This document shows, one piece after another, positions 50,486 to 59,561 of a DNA stretch of 64,000 nucleotides. Origin of the DNA: Caldimonas brevitalea (lineage in GTDB: Bacteria; Pseudomonadota; Gammaproteobacteria; Burkholderiales; Burkholderiaceae_C). The notes below the pieces were generated by a model. That model made no database searches and was not told the origin of the DNA. It was given only the letters and a program-made list of their open reading frames with translations. Where the stretch lies: assembly GCF_001017435.1 (NCBI RefSeq), contig NZ_CP011371.1, positions 1,488,001-1,552,000 on the forward strand, in the 5' to 3' direction. A program made the position numbers and the translations under genes. Position 1 is the first letter of the stretch, and each line of letters begins with the position of its first letter.

Positions 50486-51607
50486 ATGTTCAAAAACCTC
50501 AGGCACGCCGTGAAGGGGCTGTGCCTTGCGGCCGCGCTGAGCGTCGGCCTCATCCCTGTGGCGCCTGCGGCGCCTGCGGCGTCGGCCCAGGGCAACGCCA
50601 AGCCGCCGCTCAAGGTCGGCTTCGTGTTCGTGAGCCCGGTCGGCGAGGCCGGCTGGAGTTACCAGCACAACCATGGCCGGCTGGAGATGGAGCAGCGTCT
50701 CGCCGGCCGGGTGGCCACCACGATGGTCGAGAACGTCGCCGAAGGCCCCGAGTCCGAGCGTGTGATCCGCGACCTGGCGCAGCAGGGCCACGGGCTGATC
50801 TTCACCACCAGCTTCGGCTACATGGACCCGACACTGAAGGTGGCGGCCGAGTTCCCGCGCGTGACCTTCGAGCACATGGGCGGCTACAAATGGGCCCCCA
50901 ACGTCGCCACCTACAACGCGCGCTTCTACGAGGGCCGCTACCTGGCCGGCATCGTTGCCGGCCGCATGAGCAAGCGGGGCACGGCCGGCTATGTCGCCGG
51001 TTTCCCGGTGCCGGAGGTGGTGCAGGGGATCAACGCCTTCACGTTGGGCATGCGGTCGGTGAACCCCAAGGCCCGGGTGCGGGTGGTGTGGCTCAACAAC
51101 TGGTTCGACCCCGCACGCGAGCGCGACGCGGCCTTGACGTTGATCCGCCAGGGGGCGGACGTGATCACGCACCACAGCGCGTCGCCGGCGGCGGTGCAGG
51201 CGGCCGAGGAGCAGGGCGTGATGAGCATTCCGTACCACAGCGACATGCGGCAGCACGCGCCCCGGGGGCAGCTGACGGCGGTCACCCACCATTGGGGCGA
51301 CTTCTACACCCGCATCGCACAAGACGTCCTCGATGGCCGCTGGGCGGCCCGACCCGCCTGGGGCGGCCTGAAGGACGGCATGGTGCGACTGGCGCCCTTC
51401 AGCCGGCGGGTGCCGGCCGATACGGTCAAGCTGGTGCAGGCCCGTGCGGCAGCGATCTCGTCGGGCGCCTTCCACCCCTTCTCGGGCCGCATCGTCGACA
51501 ACCAGGGCCGCCAGCGGCAGGCCGCGGGAGTGCTCGATGAAGCGGGCATCGCGACGATGGACTATTACGTCGAGGGTGTGGTGGGTTCCTTCCCCCGCCA
51601 GCCCTGA
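50486..51607 (+). CDS. Second BMP-family substrate-binding protein
   Basis: A 373-residue periplasmic binding protein of the BMP family with a Sec signal peptide ending near PAAPAASA (residue 33) and no lipobox. VGFVFVSPVGEAGWSYQHNH, IFTTSFGYMDPTLKVAAEFP and FYEGRYLAGIVAGRMSKRG match the lipoprotein at 48077 closely in layout, so the two probably arose by duplication. It lacks a permease of its own and may deliver a second ligand to the same transporter. Confidence 0.88.
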   Translation: MFKNLRHAVKGLCLAAALSVGLIPVAPAAPAASAQGNAKPPLKVGFVFVSPVGEAGWSYQHNHGRLEMEQRLAGRVATTMVENVAEGPESERVIRDLAQQGHGLIFTTSFGYMDPTLKVAAEFPRVTFEHMGGYKWAPNVATYNARFYEGRYLAGIVAGRMSKRGTAGYVAGFPVPEVVQGINAFTLGMRSVNPKARVRVVWLNNWFDPARERDAALTLIRQGADVITHHSASPAAVQAAEEQGVMSIPYHSDMRQHAPRGQLTAVTHHWGDFYTRIAQDVLDGRWAARPAWGGLKDGMVRLAPFSRRVPADTVKLVQARAAAISSGAFHPFSGRIVDNQGRQRQAAGVLDEAGIATMDYYVEGVVGSFPRQP

Positions 51608-51621
51608 CGGACGCGCCCGCC

Positions 51622-52467
51622 TCAGCCGAGTTCGAGCGCCTCGTGCAGGCGGGCCGCATGCGGCCCGAAGGCATAGGCGTCCATGCCCAGCGCGCCGAGG
51701 GTCACCGCGTCGTGCAGGCGCACCGGCGCATGGGCTCGGCCGCCGGCACCGGCCGGGACATAAAAGGGCAGCCAGTGCTCGTCGGTCGGGTGCATCAGCG
51801 CCGCGTGCGGCGCTTGCCGGCGGTAGTCGAACAAGGCGTCCCAGTCGCGCGCCTGGCCCCGCTCGTACACCCAGTGCCGGAACGCCGCCGATTCGGGCCG
51901 CTCGGGCCCGCCTTCTCCGGCACCCCACGACAGCAGGCGCAGGTTGTGCGTGATGCTGCCGGTGCCGAGCACCAGCACGCCCGTCTCGGCCAGCGGCGCC
52001 AGGGCCGCGCCGATCGCGAACTGCGCGTCGGGCGCGGCGTCGGCCACCAGAGACAGCGGCAAGACCGGCACCTCGGGCTCGGGCCACAGGTGCATCAGCG
52101 CGGTCCAGATGCCGTGGTCGAGGCCGCCGGCGTCCTGCACCTCCACGCCGACACCGGCCGCGGTCAGGCAGCGTGCGACCTCCGCCGCCAGCGCCGGGGC
52201 ACCGGGGGCGTCGTAGCGCAGCCGGTAGAGCGCGTCGGAGAAACCGCCGAAGTCGTGCACCGTGTGGTGCCGGGGCGCTGCCAGCAACACCGGCCGGCGT
52301 GCCGCGGTGTGGGCCGACACGGCGAGGATCGCGCGCGGGCAGCCGAAACTGGCGTCGAGCGTGCGGCCGAGCCGTGTAAAGAAGGCGCCGGTCGCGCCGG
52401 GTTCGAGCGCGATCATCGGCGAGCCGTGCGAGACGAACAACGGGGGGAGGGTGTGGGCGGTCGACAT
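51622..52467 (-). CDS. YgiD/LigB-type class III extradiol dioxygenase
   Basis: A 281-residue protein of the LigB superfamily, in the YgiD/DODA branch (4,5-DOPA dioxygenase-like). Metal ligand regions are LFVSHGSPM, VSAHTAA, GLDHGIWTALMHL, GSITHNLRLL and HPTDEHWLPFYV. The true substrate is unknown. Only 14 bp separate it from the convergent BMP protein. Confidence 0.9.
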   Translation of the reverse strand: MSTAHTLPPLFVSHGSPMIALEPGATGAFFTRLGRTLDASFGCPRAILAVSAHTAARRPVLLAAPRHHTVHDFGGFSDALYRLRYDAPGAPALAAEVARCLTAAGVGVEVQDAGGLDHGIWTALMHLWPEPEVPVLPLSLVADAAPDAQFAIGAALAPLAETGVLVLGTGSITHNLRLLSWGAGEGGPERPESAAFRHWVYERGQARDWDALFDYRRQAPHAALMHPTDEHWLPFYVPAGAGGRAHAPVRLHDAVTLGALGMDAYAFGPHAARLHEALELG

Positions 52468-52514
52468 GGTGCAACCATTGCAGCACGCAGGGCCGCACGC
52501 GCCATTGCAGCGTC

Positions 52515-52531
52515 TTGAACGCAGCGTTCAA
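52515..52531. promoter_or_regulatory. Inverted repeat between ygiD-type and FtsX-type genes
   Basis: TTGAACG-CAG-CGTTCAA is a perfect 7-bp inverted repeat with a 3-bp centre. It lies 48 bp upstream of the dioxygenase start and 117 bp upstream of the permease start. Its form fits a TetR- or LysR-type regulator site; no regulator gene is adjacent. Confidence 0.5.
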
Positions 52532-52647
52532 ACGCCCGTGGCGCCGGCCTCGCCACGCCGGGCAGGCCGCAAAGCCCCGGCCCTGGCGGCCGGCGCGTGC
52601 ATGCGCTACCGTGGGCCCCTGTTGCGATTCCGTACGCCGTCCCCTTC

Positions 52648-55182
52648 ATGTTCACTCCGTCGACCCTCCTGCTCGCCTGGCGTCAGACGCTGCGCGACTT
52701 CCGCAGCGGCGAGCTGCGCCTGCTGATCGTGGCCGTGATGCTGGCGGTCGCCGCCTTGACCGCGGTGGGCTTTTTTGCCGACCGGCTGAAGACCGGGCTG
52801 GCGCGCGACGCCGGCCAGCTGTTGGGCGGCGACGCGCTGGTGGCCACCGATACACCCACCCCGGCGGCCTTCGTCGAACGGGCGCGCCAGCAGCGGCTCG
52901 ACACCGCCCACTCGGTGTCTTTCCCCAGCATGGCGCGCGCGCCGGACGAGCGCGGCGGTGCCAGCCGGCTGGTGGCGGTCAAGGCGGTCAGCGCGGGCTA
53001 TCCGTTGCGCGGGCGGCTGGAAGTGGCCGATGCGGTGGGGGCCGCCGCCCAGGCGGTGCGCAACGGCCCGGCGCGCGGCACCGTGTGGGTCGATGCCGGC
53101 GTGCTCGACGCCTTGCAGCTGCGGCTGGGTGACCCCTTGCTGCTGGGCGACGCCCGCTTGCGCATCGCCAAGGTGATCCTGATCGAACCTGACCGTGGCG
53201 CCGGGTTCATGAGCTTTTCGCCGCGCGTGATGCTGCACCAGGACGACCTGCCAGCGACGGGCTTGATCCAGCCGGCCAGCCGCGTCACCTATCGTTTGGC
53301 CGTGGCGGCGCGCGACGGCGGGCGGCGCGGCGACGTCCAGGCTTTCGTCCAGTGGGCCGAAGCCGAGATCAAGACCGGCAAGCTGCGCGGCGTGCGCGTC
53401 GAGTCGCTCGAATCGGGCCGCCCGGAAATGCGCCAAACGCTCGACCGTGCCGAGAAATTCCTCAACCTGGTGGCGCTGCTGGCCGCGCTGCTCGCCGCGG
53501 TGGCCGTGGCCATCGCCTCGCGCGACTTCGCCAACCGACACCTCGACGAATGCGCGATGCTGCGGGTGCTCGGCCAGGCGCAGCGCACCATCGCCGCCAG
53601 CTACGCGCTCGAATTCTTCGCGGTGGGCCTGTTCGCCAGCGCCCTGGGCATTGCGCTCGGCTATGCGGTCCACCACGGTTTTGTGGTGCTGTTCGCCGGC
53701 CTGGTCGAAACCGCCTTGCCGCCGCCCGGCGTCTGGCCGGCCTTGTTCGGGCTGGGGGTCGGCTTGACGCTGCTGTTCGGCTTCGGTTTGCCGCCGGTGC
53801 TGCAGCTGTCGCGGGTGCCGCCGCTGCGCGTGATCCGGCGCGACGTCGGCGAACCCAAGGCCGCCTCCGTGCTGGTGCTGGCCGCGGGCGCGCTGGGCTT
53901 CGCCGGGCTGTTGCTGGCGGCTTCGTCCGACTGGCTGCTGGGCCTGATCGCGGTGGGTGGCTTTGCGGCCGCGGTGCTGGTCTTCGCGCTGCTGGCCTGG
54001 GTGGCGGTGCATGTGCTGCGCCGGGCGGTGCCCGAGGCGCGGGCGCCGCGTTGGCTGGTGCTGGCGACACGCCAGGTGTGCGCACGGCCGGCGTTTGCGG
54101 TGCTGCAGGTGTCGGCGCTGTCGGTCGGCTTGTTGGCGCTGGTGCTGCTGGTGCTGCTGCGCACCGACCTGATCGGCAGCTGGCGGGCGGCGACACCGCC
54201 CGACGCGCCGGACCGCTTCGTGATCAACATCCAGCCCGACCAGGGCGAAGACTTCCGCCGGCACTTGCAGCAGGCCGGCGTGGCCCGCTACGACTGGTAT
54301 CCGATGATCCGCGGCCGGCTGGTGGCGATCAACGGGCGCGACATCTCGGCCGGCGACTTTCAGGAAGACCGCGCCAAACGCCTGGTGGACCGCGAGTTCA
54401 ACCTCAGCCATGCGGCCGAGATGCCGCCGCACAACGAACTCGCTGGCGGCCGCTGGGTGCCCGAGGAGGCCGACGGCCTGAGCGTGGAAGCCGGCCTGGC
54501 CGAGACGCTGGGCCTGAAACTCGGCGACCGGCTGCGCTTCGACATCGCCGGCCACCTCAGCGAGGCGCGCATCACCAGCTTGCGCACCGTCGACTGGGCG
54601 TCGATGCGCGTCAACTTTTTCGTGATGTTCCCGCAGGCGCAGCTGCCCGATCTGCCCTCGACCTACATCGCCGCCTTCAAGGCGCCGGCGGCGCCGGGGT
54701 TCGACGCTGCCCTGAGCCGGCAGTTTCCCAACATCACCAACGTCGACGTGTCGGCCTCGATCGGCCAGGTGCAGCGGGTGCTCGACCAGGTGATCCGGGC
54801 AGTGGAGTTTTTGTTCGGCTTCACGCTCGCCGCCGGCCTGGTGGTGCTGTTCGCGGCCGTCGTCGCCACCCGCGAGCAGCGCACCCGCGAGTTCGCCATC
54901 ATGCGGGCGATGGGCGCCGGCAGTGTCCTGCTCGGGCGGGTGCAGCGTGCCGAGTTGCTCGGCGTCGGCGCGCTCGCCGGCCTGCTGGCCTCGGCCGCGG
55001 CGGTCGGCGTTGGCTGGGGCCTGGCCCGCTACGTGTTCGATTTCAGCTGGAGCGCCTCGCCGTGGGTGCCGCTTGCCGGCACCGCCGCAGGGGCCGTGCT
55101 GGCGCTGGCGGCCGGGTGGTGGGGGCTGCGCGAGGTGTTGCGCCGACCGGTGGTCGAGACGCTGCGCAAGGCGGCGGCCTGA
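52648..55182 (+). CDS. FtsX-type ABC transporter permease (YbbP-like)
   Basis: An 844-residue membrane protein of the FtsX/MacB permease superfamily, YbbP-type. The N-terminal helix is RLLIVAVMLAVAALTAVGFF. Further helices include LLAALLAAVAVAIASR with DFANRHLDECAMLRVLGQAQ (residues ~270-310), a central cluster of four helices, and a C-terminal FtsX repeat LFAAVVATREQRTREFAIMR. Two FtsX domains flank large periplasmic regions. These permeases pair with YbbA-type ATPases; no such gene is adjacent here. Function probably in export of a periplasmic effector or lipoprotein handling. Confidence 0.88.
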   Translation: MFTPSTLLLAWRQTLRDFRSGELRLLIVAVMLAVAALTAVGFFADRLKTGLARDAGQLLGGDALVATDTPTPAAFVERARQQRLDTAHSVSFPSMARAPDERGGASRLVAVKAVSAGYPLRGRLEVADAVGAAAQAVRNGPARGTVWVDAGVLDALQLRLGDPLLLGDARLRIAKVILIEPDRGAGFMSFSPRVMLHQDDLPATGLIQPASRVTYRLAVAARDGGRRGDVQAFVQWAEAEIKTGKLRGVRVESLESGRPEMRQTLDRAEKFLNLVALLAALLAAVAVAIASRDFANRHLDECAMLRVLGQAQRTIAASYALEFFAVGLFASALGIALGYAVHHGFVVLFAGLVETALPPPGVWPALFGLGVGLTLLFGFGLPPVLQLSRVPPLRVIRRDVGEPKAASVLVLAAGALGFAGLLLAASSDWLLGLIAVGGFAAAVLVFALLAWVAVHVLRRAVPEARAPRWLVLATRQVCARPAFAVLQVSALSVGLLALVLLVLLRTDLIGSWRAATPPDAPDRFVINIQPDQGEDFRRHLQQAGVARYDWYPMIRGRLVAINGRDISAGDFQEDRAKRLVDREFNLSHAAEMPPHNELAGGRWVPEEADGLSVEAGLAETLGLKLGDRLRFDIAGHLSEARITSLRTVDWASMRVNFFVMFPQAQLPDLPSTYIAAFKAPAAPGFDAALSRQFPNITNVDVSASIGQVQRVLDQVIRAVEFLFGFTLAAGLVVLFAAVVATREQRTREFAIMRAMGAGSVLLGRVQRAELLGVGALAGLLASAAAVGVGWGLARYVFDFSWSASPWVPLAGTAAGAVLALAAGWWGLREVLRRPVVETLRKAAA

Positions 55183-55411
55183 GGGCGGCGGCCGAGCGGT
55201 TGGATCTGCGCAGCGGCCGCGTGTTTTGCGCTGCAGACCGTGCTGCAGTTGCCGATCGCCGCCCGCCCGTGCCGATATTTCCATCCGGCCCCTACAGTTA
55301 TTCACCGACTGCACCGATAAGGAGCCAACGGGCGTGGCGCCTCCTGTTTTTCGTGGATGCCACCCCGGGGACCGCTGCTAGACTGCGCCGACACTTCTCC
55401 TCGATCTGATT

Positions 55412-56158
55412 GTGGACTTAGCGACTGCCTCCTTCCTCGTGGATCTGCGCAAGCTCCAGCTGGAGCAGGCGCTCACGTTGTTGCAGCAGGGGCGCTATCC
55501 GCTGCCGCCGCGGGTCGAAGGCAACGGCGAAGCCTGGCTGCAGGCGGTGCTCGACGGTTTGTGCGACTTGTCGCTGCGCGACGCCCTGACCGGGCTGACC
55601 AACCGCCGCCACTTCCGGGCGGTGCTCGAACGCGAGATCGACCGGGTCGCGCGCACCGGCGAATCGGCCTTGCTGTTGATCCTCGACATCGACCATTTCA
55701 AGCGCATCAACGACACCTACGGCCATGAGTCGGGCGACCAGGTGATCCAGGCCGTCGGCGTGCGGCTGAGCGACAGCGTGCGCCCGATGGACACGGTGGC
55801 GCGCTACGGCGGCGAAGAGTTCGCGATCATGTTGCCCAACTGCCAGCCGACCTTCGGCTCCGCGGTGGCCGAGCGGGTGCGCGTCGCCATCGAGGCGCAG
55901 CCGGTGAAGCTGACCTCGGGCCACGAGGTGCACATCACGGCCAGCGTCGGCGGCGCCTATGCGCCGCAGTGGGTGCGGTCGTCGGCGTCGCTCTGGATGG
56001 AGCGGGCCGATCTGCAGCTCTATTGCGCCAAGACGGAGGGGCGCAACCGGGTCTGCCTCGAGCAGGCCGCGATCAGCAGCGTCAGTGCGGAAGAAAAAGG
56101 CATGCTGTTCGGCCTCGGGGCCCACCACAGCGACGCACAGGATGCGAGCGATGAATGA
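55412..56158 (+). CDS. GGDEF diguanylate cyclase
   Basis: A 248-residue diguanylate cyclase. The catalytic motif is RYGGEEFAIM with GGEEF, and an RxxD inhibitory site (RPMD) lies five residues upstream, so product feedback is expected. The N-terminal 65 residues are helical with no recognised sensor. LTGLTNRRHFRAVLEREIDR and DIDHFKRINDTYGHESGD complete the active site. The start is a GTG with no clear ribosome site. It overlaps the next ATPase gene by 8 bp. Confidence 0.92.
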   Translation: MDLATASFLVDLRKLQLEQALTLLQQGRYPLPPRVEGNGEAWLQAVLDGLCDLSLRDALTGLTNRRHFRAVLEREIDRVARTGESALLLILDIDHFKRINDTYGHESGDQVIQAVGVRLSDSVRPMDTVARYGGEEFAIMLPNCQPTFGSAVAERVRVAIEAQPVKLTSGHEVHITASVGGAYAPQWVRSSASLWMERADLQLYCAKTEGRNRVCLEQAAISSVSAEEKGMLFGLGAHHSDAQDASDE

Positions 56159-56972
56159 AGCCATGAAGACCCCTTCCGAGGCGCGCGCTGCCAGCGGTGG
56201 CAAGAACGCCTGGGTGCTCGCGGTCACCAGCGGCAAGGGCGGTGTCGGCAAGACCTTCGTCTCGGCCAACCTGGCCGCCGGGCTGGCCAAGCGCGGCCAC
56301 CGGGTGCTGGTGCTCGACGCCGACCTGGGCCTGGCCAACCTGGACGTGGTGCTCAACCTGTTCCCCAAGATCACGCTGCACGACGTGTTCACCGGCAAGG
56401 CGCAGCTCGAAGAGGCCATCCTGGTCGCGCCCGGCGGCTTCTCGGTGCTGCTGGCGGGCTCGGGCCTGGTCGAATATTCGCGTCTCACGCCCGAGGTGCG
56501 CGACAAGTTCCAGGCCGTGCTGGCCACGCTCGTGCCGCGCTACGACTATGTCGTGCTCGACACCGGCGCCGGCATCTCCGACGTCGTGCTGTATGCCGTG
56601 TCGCTGGCCGACGAGGTGCTGGTGGTGGCGACGCCCGAGCCCACCTCGATGACCGACGCCTACGCCACCATCAAGGTGCTGGCCACGCAACAACGCCGGC
56701 GCACGCTGCGGCTGGTCGTCAACCAGGTGGCCAAGCCCGGCGACGGCAAGATCATCGCGCAGCAACTGCAAAACGTGGTCGACCGGTTCGTCTCGACGCC
56801 GCAAGGCGAGAGCGTGCGGCTGTCCCTGCTGGGCGACATCCCGAGCGACCCGTCGGTGCGCGAGGCGGTGCAGCGCCGCCAGCTGTTGCTCGAAAGCTTG
56901 CCGGGCTCGGCCGCGGCACGGGCCATCCAGGCGGTGGCCGCGCGGGTCGACACGCCCGACGAACGCGGCTGA
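56151..56972 (+). CDS. MinD/FlhG-type ATPase
   Basis: A 273-residue MinD-superfamily ATPase closest in sequence layout to FlhG/FleN. The Walker A motif is TSGKGGVGKTFVSANLAAGL (residues ~26-45), A' motif LDADLGLANLDVVLNLFPK and the LDTGAGISDVVLY switch. No MinC or MinE genes and no flagellar genes flank it, so an orphan positioning or regulatory role is possible. Translation is coupled to the preceding GGDEF cyclase. Confidence 0.88.
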   Translation: MNEAMKTPSEARAASGGKNAWVLAVTSGKGGVGKTFVSANLAAGLAKRGHRVLVLDADLGLANLDVVLNLFPKITLHDVFTGKAQLEEAILVAPGGFSVLLAGSGLVEYSRLTPEVRDKFQAVLATLVPRYDYVVLDTGAGISDVVLYAVSLADEVLVVATPEPTSMTDAYATIKVLATQQRRRTLRLVVNQVAKPGDGKIIAQQLQNVVDRFVSTPQGESVRLSLLGDIPSDPSVREAVQRRQLLLESLPGSAAARAIQAVAARVDTPDERG

Positions 56973-57022
56973 CGAACGCGGCTGACCGCGGCCGCTGCCG
57001 GTCTCAGGTGCCGGCCGCTTCC

Positions 57023-57028
57023 TACAAT
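57023..57028 (+). promoter_or_regulatory. Candidate -10 box for the M48 protease gene
   Basis: TACAAT sits 29 bp upstream of the ATG at 57058 and is a near-perfect sigma-70 -10 hexamer. No convincing -35 lies at the expected spacing. Confidence 0.3.
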
Positions 57029-57057
57029 CCCGGGAAAACGACTCTTGGGAGCCTGCC

Positions 57058-58410
57058 ATGACCGCTGCTGACCGTGACGACGACTTCGGCGCCCGCTTGC
57101 GCCGCAACCGCCTGACGCGCCGCGACACGCTGTGGCTGTTCGGCGCCGCCACCTCCGGCCTGGCCTTTTTGTCGGGCTGCGCCACCTCACCGGTGACCGG
57201 CGAGAGCATCGTGGTCGGCCTCAGCGAAGCCCAGGAGCGCGAGGTCGACCAGCAGCAATCGCCGCATCAGTTCTCGCAGGACCTCGGCCGCGTGCAGGAC
57301 GGCGAGGTGAACGACTATGTCGGCGAGGTCGGGCAACGCCTGCACGGCCGCTCGCACCGGCCCCAGATGCCGTATTCCTACCGCGTGCTCAACGCCAACT
57401 ACGTCAATGCCTACACCTTCCCGGCCGGGGCGGTCGGCGTGACGCGCGGCATCATGACCGAGCTGCACGACGAAGCCGAGTTGGCGGCACTGCTGGGCCA
57501 TGAGCTGGGCCATGTGAACGCGCGGCACGCCGCGCAGCGCCAGGGGCAGGCGATGGTGGCGCAGGCCGTGGTGACCGGCCTCAACGTCGCAGCATCGAAC
57601 ACGCAATGGGGCGCGCTTGCGGGGCTCGGCAGCCAGGTCGGCGCGAGCGCCTTGCTGTCCAGCTATTCGCGCGACAACGAGCGAGAAGCCGATGCGCTGG
57701 GCCAGGAGTACATGGTGCGGGCCGGCTACCCGGCCACCGGCATGACACAGCTGCACCAGATCCTGGTCGAGCAGGAGAAAGAAAGCCCGAGCCTGCTGCG
57801 TACCATGTTCTCCTCGCACCCGATGAGCAGCGAGCGGCGCGACACCGCGCGGCAGTTGGCCGAGAGCCGTTATGCGGCGAGCAGCTCGGCCGCTACCGGG
57901 CGCGAGCGCTTCATGGACCGCACGGCCGGCCTGCGCCGCATCAAACCGACCATCGACGCCTGCAAGAACGGCGAGACCGCGATGTCGCGCAAGGCGTATG
58001 CCGATGCACAAGGTGAGTTTGCCGCCGCGATCAAGCGCACGCCGCAGGATTACGCGGCCAACCTGCGCATGGCCCAATGCCTGCATGCCCAGGGCAACGC
58101 CGGCGAGGCGCGCCGCTATGCCGACGCCGCCAAGACCGTCTATCCGCAAGAGGCGCAGGCCCGCAAGCTGGCGGGCGTGCTGGCCTTGAGCGCGCGGCAG
58201 CCCGACCGGGCCTACGAAGAGCTGGAGGCGTTCGACCGCCTGCTGCCGGGCGACCCCGGCGTGACGTTTCTGAAGGGCGTGTCGCTCGAAGGCATGGGCG
58301 ACCGCGAGCGAGCCGCGAAGCACTACCACCGGTACCTGACGGCGACGCGCCAGGGTGATGCCGCCGGTTATTCGGCCAACCGGCTGAAGGCCTGGGGCTA
58401 TTTGAAGTGA
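57058..58410 (+). CDS. M48 metalloprotease lipoprotein with TPR-like tail
   Basis: A 450-residue periplasmic lipoprotein of the M48 (BepA-like) family. The lipobox FLSGC ends at Cys near residue 41, after a twin-arginine-like NRLTRRDTLWLFG. HELGH (His148, Glu149, His152) is the zinc site; EREADALG near residue 212 supplies the third ligand. The C-terminal third (about 300-445) has TPR-like repeats (EFAAAIKRTPQDYAANLRMA). Such proteases degrade misfolded outer-membrane proteins such as stalled LptD. Confidence 0.92.
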   Translation: MTAADRDDDFGARLRRNRLTRRDTLWLFGAATSGLAFLSGCATSPVTGESIVVGLSEAQEREVDQQQSPHQFSQDLGRVQDGEVNDYVGEVGQRLHGRSHRPQMPYSYRVLNANYVNAYTFPAGAVGVTRGIMTELHDEAELAALLGHELGHVNARHAAQRQGQAMVAQAVVTGLNVAASNTQWGALAGLGSQVGASALLSSYSRDNEREADALGQEYMVRAGYPATGMTQLHQILVEQEKESPSLLRTMFSSHPMSSERRDTARQLAESRYAASSSAATGRERFMDRTAGLRRIKPTIDACKNGETAMSRKAYADAQGEFAAAIKRTPQDYAANLRMAQCLHAQGNAGEARRYADAAKTVYPQEAQARKLAGVLALSARQPDRAYEELEAFDRLLPGDPGVTFLKGVSLEGMGDRERAAKHYHRYLTATRQGDAAGYSANRLKAWGYLK

Positions 58411-58451
58411 TGCAACGAGGACGGGCCGCTGCGCCCGTCGAGAGGAAAGAC

Positions 58452-58859
58452 GTGAACGACGAATCCGACCGCCCGGGCGAGGTGAGCCCGTTTGAAGTCG
58501 TGGGCGGCGAAGCCAAGGTGCGCGAGCTGGTCGACCGCTTTTACGACCTGATGGAGCTGGAGCCGGCCTGGCGCGAACTGCGGGCGATGCACCCGACCTC
58601 GACAGAGGGCTCGCGCGACAAGCTGTTCTGGTTTTTGTGCGGCTGGCTGGGCGGGCCGCAGCACTACGTCGAGCGCTTCGGCCACCCGCGGCTGCGTGCC
58701 CGCCATCTGCCGTTTGCGATCGGCATCCGCGAGCGCGACCAGTGGCTGGCCTGCATGCAGCAAGCGATGTCGGAGGTGGGGCTGGACCCGCACCTGGCCG
58801 AGCGCTTGCAGGCGTCGTTCTTCAATACGGCCGACTGGATGCGCAACAAGGGCGGCTGA
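58452..58859 (+). CDS. Group 2 truncated hemoglobin
   Basis: A 135-residue truncated hemoglobin of the group II (trHbO) type. Signatures are VGGEAKVRELVDRFYDLME, FLCGWLGGPQHYVERFGHPR with the proximal His in the RLRARHLPF stretch, and WLACMQQAMSEVG. GTG at 58452 has a strong AGAGGAAAG ribosome site and gives the usual length; an ATG 15 codons upstream is less likely. Binds oxygen or NO; role in stress. Confidence 0.9.
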   Translation: MNDESDRPGEVSPFEVVGGEAKVRELVDRFYDLMELEPAWRELRAMHPTSTEGSRDKLFWFLCGWLGGPQHYVERFGHPRLRARHLPFAIGIRERDQWLACMQQAMSEVGLDPHLAERLQASFFNTADWMRNKGG

Positions 58860-58876
58860 GCCGGCCGGGCCGGTCG

Positions 58877-59551
58877 TCAGGGCGCCGACGCGGACGCCGG
58901 CCGGCGTGCCAGGTCGTTGGACGGCCGCAGCAACACCACCAGCGCGCCGTTGCCGCCGTCGGAGGCGCGCGCCTGCACGTAGGCGATCACCTCTTCCTTT
59001 TGCACCAGCCAGCCGCGCACCTTGGTCTTGAGCACCGGCTCGCGGCCGGGTGAGCCGTTGCCCTTGCCATGGATCACGCGCACGCAGCGCAGGCCATGGC
59101 GCACCGCCTCGCGCAAGAACTCCGCCAGTTGCTCGCGCGCCTCCTCGCGGCGCAGGCCGTGCAGATCGATCTGCGCCTGGATCACCCACTCGCCGCGGCG
59201 CAGCCGGCGCACCACCTCGGGCCCCACGCCGGGCCGCCGAAACGACAGCGCGGCGTCGGTTTCCAGCAGGGTTTCGACGTCGAATTCGTCGGAGATCGCC
59301 TCGCGCAGCACCTCCTGCTCGTCGAGCCTGCGCTGGAACGGCACCGGCTCGGGCCGCTCGCGCGGCACCTCGGCCAGGCCGCGTTCCTTCAGCGCGTGGA
59401 TGCGCCCGACGCTGCGCGTGAACAACTCGCGCTCGCGCCGCAAGCGCTCTTCTTCGGCACGCCGTTCGGCTTCGCGCCGTTCGGCCTCGCGCTGGCGTTC
59501 CTGCAGCAGCCGGCGCACGTCGCCCAGCTCGGCGAAGCTCTTGGCTTTCAT
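58877..59551 (-). CDS. Smr (MutS2-type) endonuclease-domain protein
   Basis: A 224-residue protein with an N-terminal coiled, charged region (RLLQERQREAERREAERRAE) and a C-terminal Smr domain at about 130-220. The Smr motif LDLHGLRREEA-type stretch reads IDLHGLRREEAREQLAEFL, and IHGKGNGSPGREPVLK is the second. Members cleave nucleic acids or act in ribosome rescue. ATG at 59551 has AAGGAAG upstream. Next gene radC is 10 bp further upstream. Confidence 0.9.
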   Translation of the reverse strand: MKAKSFAELGDVRRLLQERQREAERREAERRAEEERLRRERELFTRSVGRIHALKERGLAEVPRERPEPVPFQRRLDEQEVLREAISDEFDVETLLETDAALSFRRPGVGPEVVRRLRRGEWVIQAQIDLHGLRREEAREQLAEFLREAVRHGLRCVRVIHGKGNGSPGREPVLKTKVRGWLVQKEEVIAYVQARASDGGNGALVVLLRPSNDLARRPASASAP

Positions 59552-59561
59552 CGGGACTTCC

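Noticed and set aside
58861..58873. CCGGCC-G-GGCCGG as a terminator
   Set aside because: The one-base loop cannot form a hairpin and there is no T-run.
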